DNA from: Novosphingobium clariflavum
GTDB lineage: Bacteria; Pseudomonadota; Alphaproteobacteria; Sphingomonadales; Sphingomonadaceae
Direction: 5' to 3'
Assembly: GCF_026420865.1 (NCBI RefSeq)
Contig: NZ_JAPCWC010000006.1
Coordinates: 62,001-126,000 of the forward strand
DNA length: 64,000 bases
The notes below the pieces were generated by a model, which saw nothing but the letters and a program-made list of their open reading frames with translations, did no database searches and had not been told where the DNA came from. This document shows positions 61,624 to 64,000 of this stretch, piece after piece. Within the stretch, counting starts at the first letter, position 1. Each line of letters opens with the position of its first letter. A program made the translations under genes and the position numbers.

Positions 61624-62595
61624 ATGAAGACAATAGCCGACCACAAGCAGGTCGCCGAAAGCCATGTCCTCTATGAAAAGGACCCGGCTACGAAGATCGC
61701 CACGATCACCTTCAACCGGCTGGACAAGCACAATACCGCGACCATCGGCATGCGGGCGCGGTTTGCTGAACTCGTGTTCAAGGCGAACATCGACGACGAA
61801 GTAAAAGTACTGGTCATCCGCGGCATGGGCGACCACCTCGGCAGTGGCGGCGACCTCGACGAACACGGCGATCTCTATCTCAACCCCAAGCCCGGCGACG
61901 GCTTCCTGGTCGACATGGAGATCGACGATCCCGACGTGAAATATCCGCCTCCAGGATCCTTCCGTTATTTGCACGGCCTGACTGACTATTACGCCAAGGC
62001 GCGTTCCGGAAACCGTCCACTGCAGGAATTCAAGAAGATCTCGATCATCGAGGCCAAGGGTTATTGCTATGGCTGGCACTTCTACCAGTGTGCCGATGCC
62101 GACATCATCGTCTCTTCGGACGACGCATTGTTCGGCCACCCGTCGTTCCGCTACGCCGGTTGGGGGCCACGGATGTGGCAGTGGCTGGAGATGGTGGGGC
62201 TGCGCCGGTTCTCCGAAATGCTGTTCACCGGCCGCCCGTTCACCGCGGACGAGATGGCCAACTGCAATTTCGTGAATTCGGTCGTCCCGCGGGACAGGCT
62301 GGAGGCGGAAACCGCCAAGTATGCGCATGCCTGTTCGATCACCCGCCCGACCGATGTGGTGGTGGCTCAGAAGACCTTTATCGAGGCCTACAAGCAGTAC
62401 CGCGGTGAATACATGGGCAGCCTGCTGACCGGCTGGCTCGAAGGCATGCTGCCGCAGATGAAGGACGACGGCACCGATGATGTCAATCTCGGGAAAGGCG
62501 ATACCTTTCAGCAGGGGATCGGCAAGGTCGTGAAGAACCATGACCTGAACTACCCGCCCGAATGGCGCCTCTCGATGAAGGGGCGGCAGGGCTGA
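61624..62595 (+). CDS. Enoyl-CoA hydratase/isomerase family protein
   Basis: 323 residues from ATG 61624 with GGGGAGAG upstream. Crotonase fold: KIATITFNRLDKHNTAT, KVLVIRGMGDHLGSGGDLDEH with the oxyanion loop, and IIEAKGYCYGWHFYQCADADIIVSSDDALFGHPSFRYAGWG. The GHPSFR segment replaces the usual catalytic Glu-containing stretch, and the protein is about 60 residues longer than simple crotonases, with an extended C-terminal part. Acts on an acyl- or aryl-CoA; the exact reaction is unknown. The two flanking AraC genes suggest an inducible catabolic unit. Confidence 0.85.
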   Translation: MKTIADHKQVAESHVLYEKDPATKIATITFNRLDKHNTATIGMRARFAELVFKANIDDEVKVLVIRGMGDHLGSGGDLDEHGDLYLNPKPGDGFLVDMEIDDPDVKYPPPGSFRYLHGLTDYYAKARSGNRPLQEFKKISIIEAKGYCYGWHFYQCADADIIVSSDDALFGHPSFRYAGWGPRMWQWLEMVGLRRFSEMLFTGRPFTADEMANCNFVNSVVPRDRLEAETAKYAHACSITRPTDVVVAQKTFIEAYKQYRGEYMGSLLTGWLEGMLPQMKDDGTDDVNLGKGDTFQQGIGKVVKNHDLNYPPEWRLSMKGRQG

Positions 62596-62788
62596 AACTG
62601 CAGCCCATCTGCAGCTTCTGACGAAATCTGCGTCCAGTGCAGATCAAGATGCACCATATGTAGGGTGGGGGAGGCGCCGGCTGCTATTCTCGCTGTTGAG
62701 CCTGTGAGATTGTCGTCAGTCGGCCACAGCCTTGCCAATCCGGGCCTTGCGGACAATCGCAAGGCCTTCAGCACCCGGGGAGAGGGTC

Positions 62789-63826
62789 ATGGCGGAAACC
62801 TTGTTCGCGCTCGACAGGCGCAATGTACACGAAGGCCAGAACGTGTTCCGCGGGGAGCGCGCGCAAGAGTATTATCGAGGAGACTTCTGGGTCGAGGATG
62901 CACCGACGGTGGACGTGCGCTCGGAACGACGCGCGGTCGGTGCGGTGTCGATCATCCGGCAGCGGTCCTCGAGCAACCTGTTTTTCCGCCGTTCGCGCCA
63001 GCATATCCGCGAGGATGCGACCGATCTCTCGATCCTCTGGTTCGTGCGGCGCGGTGAATTCGCGTTTTCCAACCAGTGCGGCGCAAAGATCGTGGGAGAG
63101 GGGGACTTTGTCATCACCCGCTCGACGGAGCCGTTCCTGATCGAATGCCGGACCGGCCCGGCCGGGTTCAGTGAAGTTCTGCACGTCACGGTGCCCACGC
63201 ACATGCTGCGCGGCCACGTCACGCAGGATTGCAGCGGAGCGCTCGTCGTTTCCGATGTGCGGGTACGCGGCGTTCCTGAACTGGCCATCGCCGAAAAGCT
63301 GCTGGGAGATGTCTTTGCCGATGATGGTCGTCTCTGCGACAGTTCGGCACGGTTACTGGTCGAGACGGCATTCGGCCTGATCGGGCAGGCCGTCCGGTTG
63401 CTGGAGGAGCCGCGCCCGGCACGTCGGTCGATCGCGGAGCGCCGGCTGGAGGAAGTGCTGCGCTTCATCGAGGTGCACTTGTCGGATCCGCAGCTGTCGA
63501 CGGCGATGGTCGCGAAAGGCTGCAGGATTTCCCCGCGCTACCTTTCGTTCCTGCTACGCCTGCGTGAGACCTCGTTTTCCGAGCTCGTCTGGGAGCAGCG
63601 GCTCGCCAAGGCGCGCGACTGGCTTTCCAGTTCGGATCCGCGCGATATCTCGATCAGCGAGATCGCCTATGGTGTCGGCTTCAAGAGTCCTGCGCATTTC
63701 AGCCGCATGTTCAAGCGCGTGTTCGGGGCCAATCCGCGCGAATATCGCGGTGAGGGGGCGGCTGCACTGCCCTTGATTGCCGATGCTTTTGGTGATTTCT
63801 CAGGAGGCTCGAGCTTGCTTCAGTAA
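62789..63826 (+). CDS. AraC-family transcriptional regulator
   Basis: 345 residues from ATG 62789 with GGGGAGAGGG upstream. The N-terminal half has an AraC-binding-like beta-barrel (ILWFVRRGEFAFSN...EGDFVITRSTEPF) and the C-terminal ~100 residues hold the HTH pair, ending ISEIAYGVGFKSPAHFSRMFKRVFGANPREYRG. The 193-base spacer before it contains CTGCAG direct repeats (CTGCAGCCCATCTGCAG at about 62600) that could be operator half-sites. Likely controls the gene starting at 63934 or the upstream hydratase. Confidence 0.88.
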   Translation: MAETLFALDRRNVHEGQNVFRGERAQEYYRGDFWVEDAPTVDVRSERRAVGAVSIIRQRSSSNLFFRRSRQHIREDATDLSILWFVRRGEFAFSNQCGAKIVGEGDFVITRSTEPFLIECRTGPAGFSEVLHVTVPTHMLRGHVTQDCSGALVVSDVRVRGVPELAIAEKLLGDVFADDGRLCDSSARLLVETAFGLIGQAVRLLEEPRPARRSIAERRLEEVLRFIEVHLSDPQLSTAMVAKGCRISPRYLSFLLRLRETSFSELVWEQRLAKARDWLSSSDPRDISISEIAYGVGFKSPAHFSRMFKRVFGANPREYRGEGAAALPLIADAFGDFSGGSSLLQ

Positions 63827-63933
63827 CCCCTCCGCCGCCGGGGCGATGCCTAGCGCTGCCCGTCCGGCGGACTTGCGCGCCTGCACGGGGCGGGGTGATG
63901 CTCGGTATCGACATGCATAAGAGGAGGATGCCT

Positions 63934-64000
63934 ATGCCCCGATACAAACTTGTCGCGCTGACCACGCCGCTGCCCGGCCGCGAGGGCGACTATCACGAGT
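63934..64000 (+). CDS. Start of a small DUF4286/EthD-like protein (partial)
   Basis: Runs off the window end. The 22 visible residues are MPRYKLVALTTPLPGREGDY and two more, a pattern seen at the start of small EthD/DUF4286-type proteins of aromatic or steroid catabolic clusters. AAGAGGAGG stands 4 bases before ATG 63934; an in-frame ATG at 63928 is too close to it. Confidence 0.6.
   Translation, partial: MPRYKLVALTTPLPGREGDYHE

Overview
The window looks like a chromosomal segment of a high-GC alphaproteobacterium of the sphingomonad group (Novosphingobium/Sphingobium-like). The basis is the GC-rich codon use, the protein sequences, the large exosortase-A (XrtA) exopolysaccharide cluster, an RNase E with a long insertion in its S1 domain, and the rne / amidase / PBP1A arrangement. 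This placement is inferred from protein recognition only; no rRNA is present. No prophage, CRISPR array or intact insertion sequence was seen.

Layout. (1) 0.1-4.4 kb: biotin synthase, an LprI-type protein, a biotin-dependent acyl-CoA carboxylase alpha subunit and a thioesterase. (2) 4.5-12.5 kb: a POT transporter, aroB/aroK, and a divergent run of a 57-aa membrane protein, a large exported protein, XerD and an M48 protease. (3) 12.5-16.2 kb: two Flp pilins, a MutT hydrolase, three identical tRNA-Arg(ACG) genes, a ClC channel and an exported Ala-rich protein. (4) 16.5-27.2 kb: phospholipase D-like protein, GTP cyclohydrolase I, a polytopic membrane protein, an SDR, a peroxiredoxin, modABC, a hydrolase and thioredoxin reductase. 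(5) 27.3-46.0 kb: an XrtA cluster. A left arm (two hydrolases, an acyl carrier protein, a GNAT/FemAB-like protein) is divergent from a right arm (acyl-CoA ligase, PLP decarboxylase, Wza/Wzz/tyrosine-kinase export genes, barrel protein, ATPase, deacetylase, FemAB, glycosyltransferase, exosortase, amidotransferase). (6) 46.0-49.9 kb: a 287-bp element closed by a perfect 32-bp inverted repeat, a CHASE2-EAL protein, a possible 16-aa aromatic peptide gene, and a palindromic repeat also found next to folE. (7) 49.9-59.6 kb: ZapE-like ATPase, a lone sdhB, a DUF4242 protein, rne, an amidase and PBP1A. (8) 59.6-64 kb: a 5'-truncated esterase, two AraC regulators, an enoyl-CoA hydratase-like protein and the start of one more gene.

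How the genes fit together. The XrtA region encodes synthesis, export and modification of an exopolysaccharide coupled to exosortase processing of PEP-CTERM proteins, but no PEP-CTERM substrate is encoded here. An acyl carrier protein, acyl ligase, PLP decarboxylase and two hydrolases sit in it and suggest a small acyl or amine modification pathway of unknown product. The stretch from the end of the cluster to 49.9 kb is the least ordinary part: the inverted-repeat element folds on paper into a closed multi-branched structure, and the short aromatic ORF is followed by a 13-bp hairpin and a terminator, like an orphan leader-peptide transcript. The end of the PBP1A gene abuts an esterase lacking its N-terminus, which suggests a rearrangement boundary.
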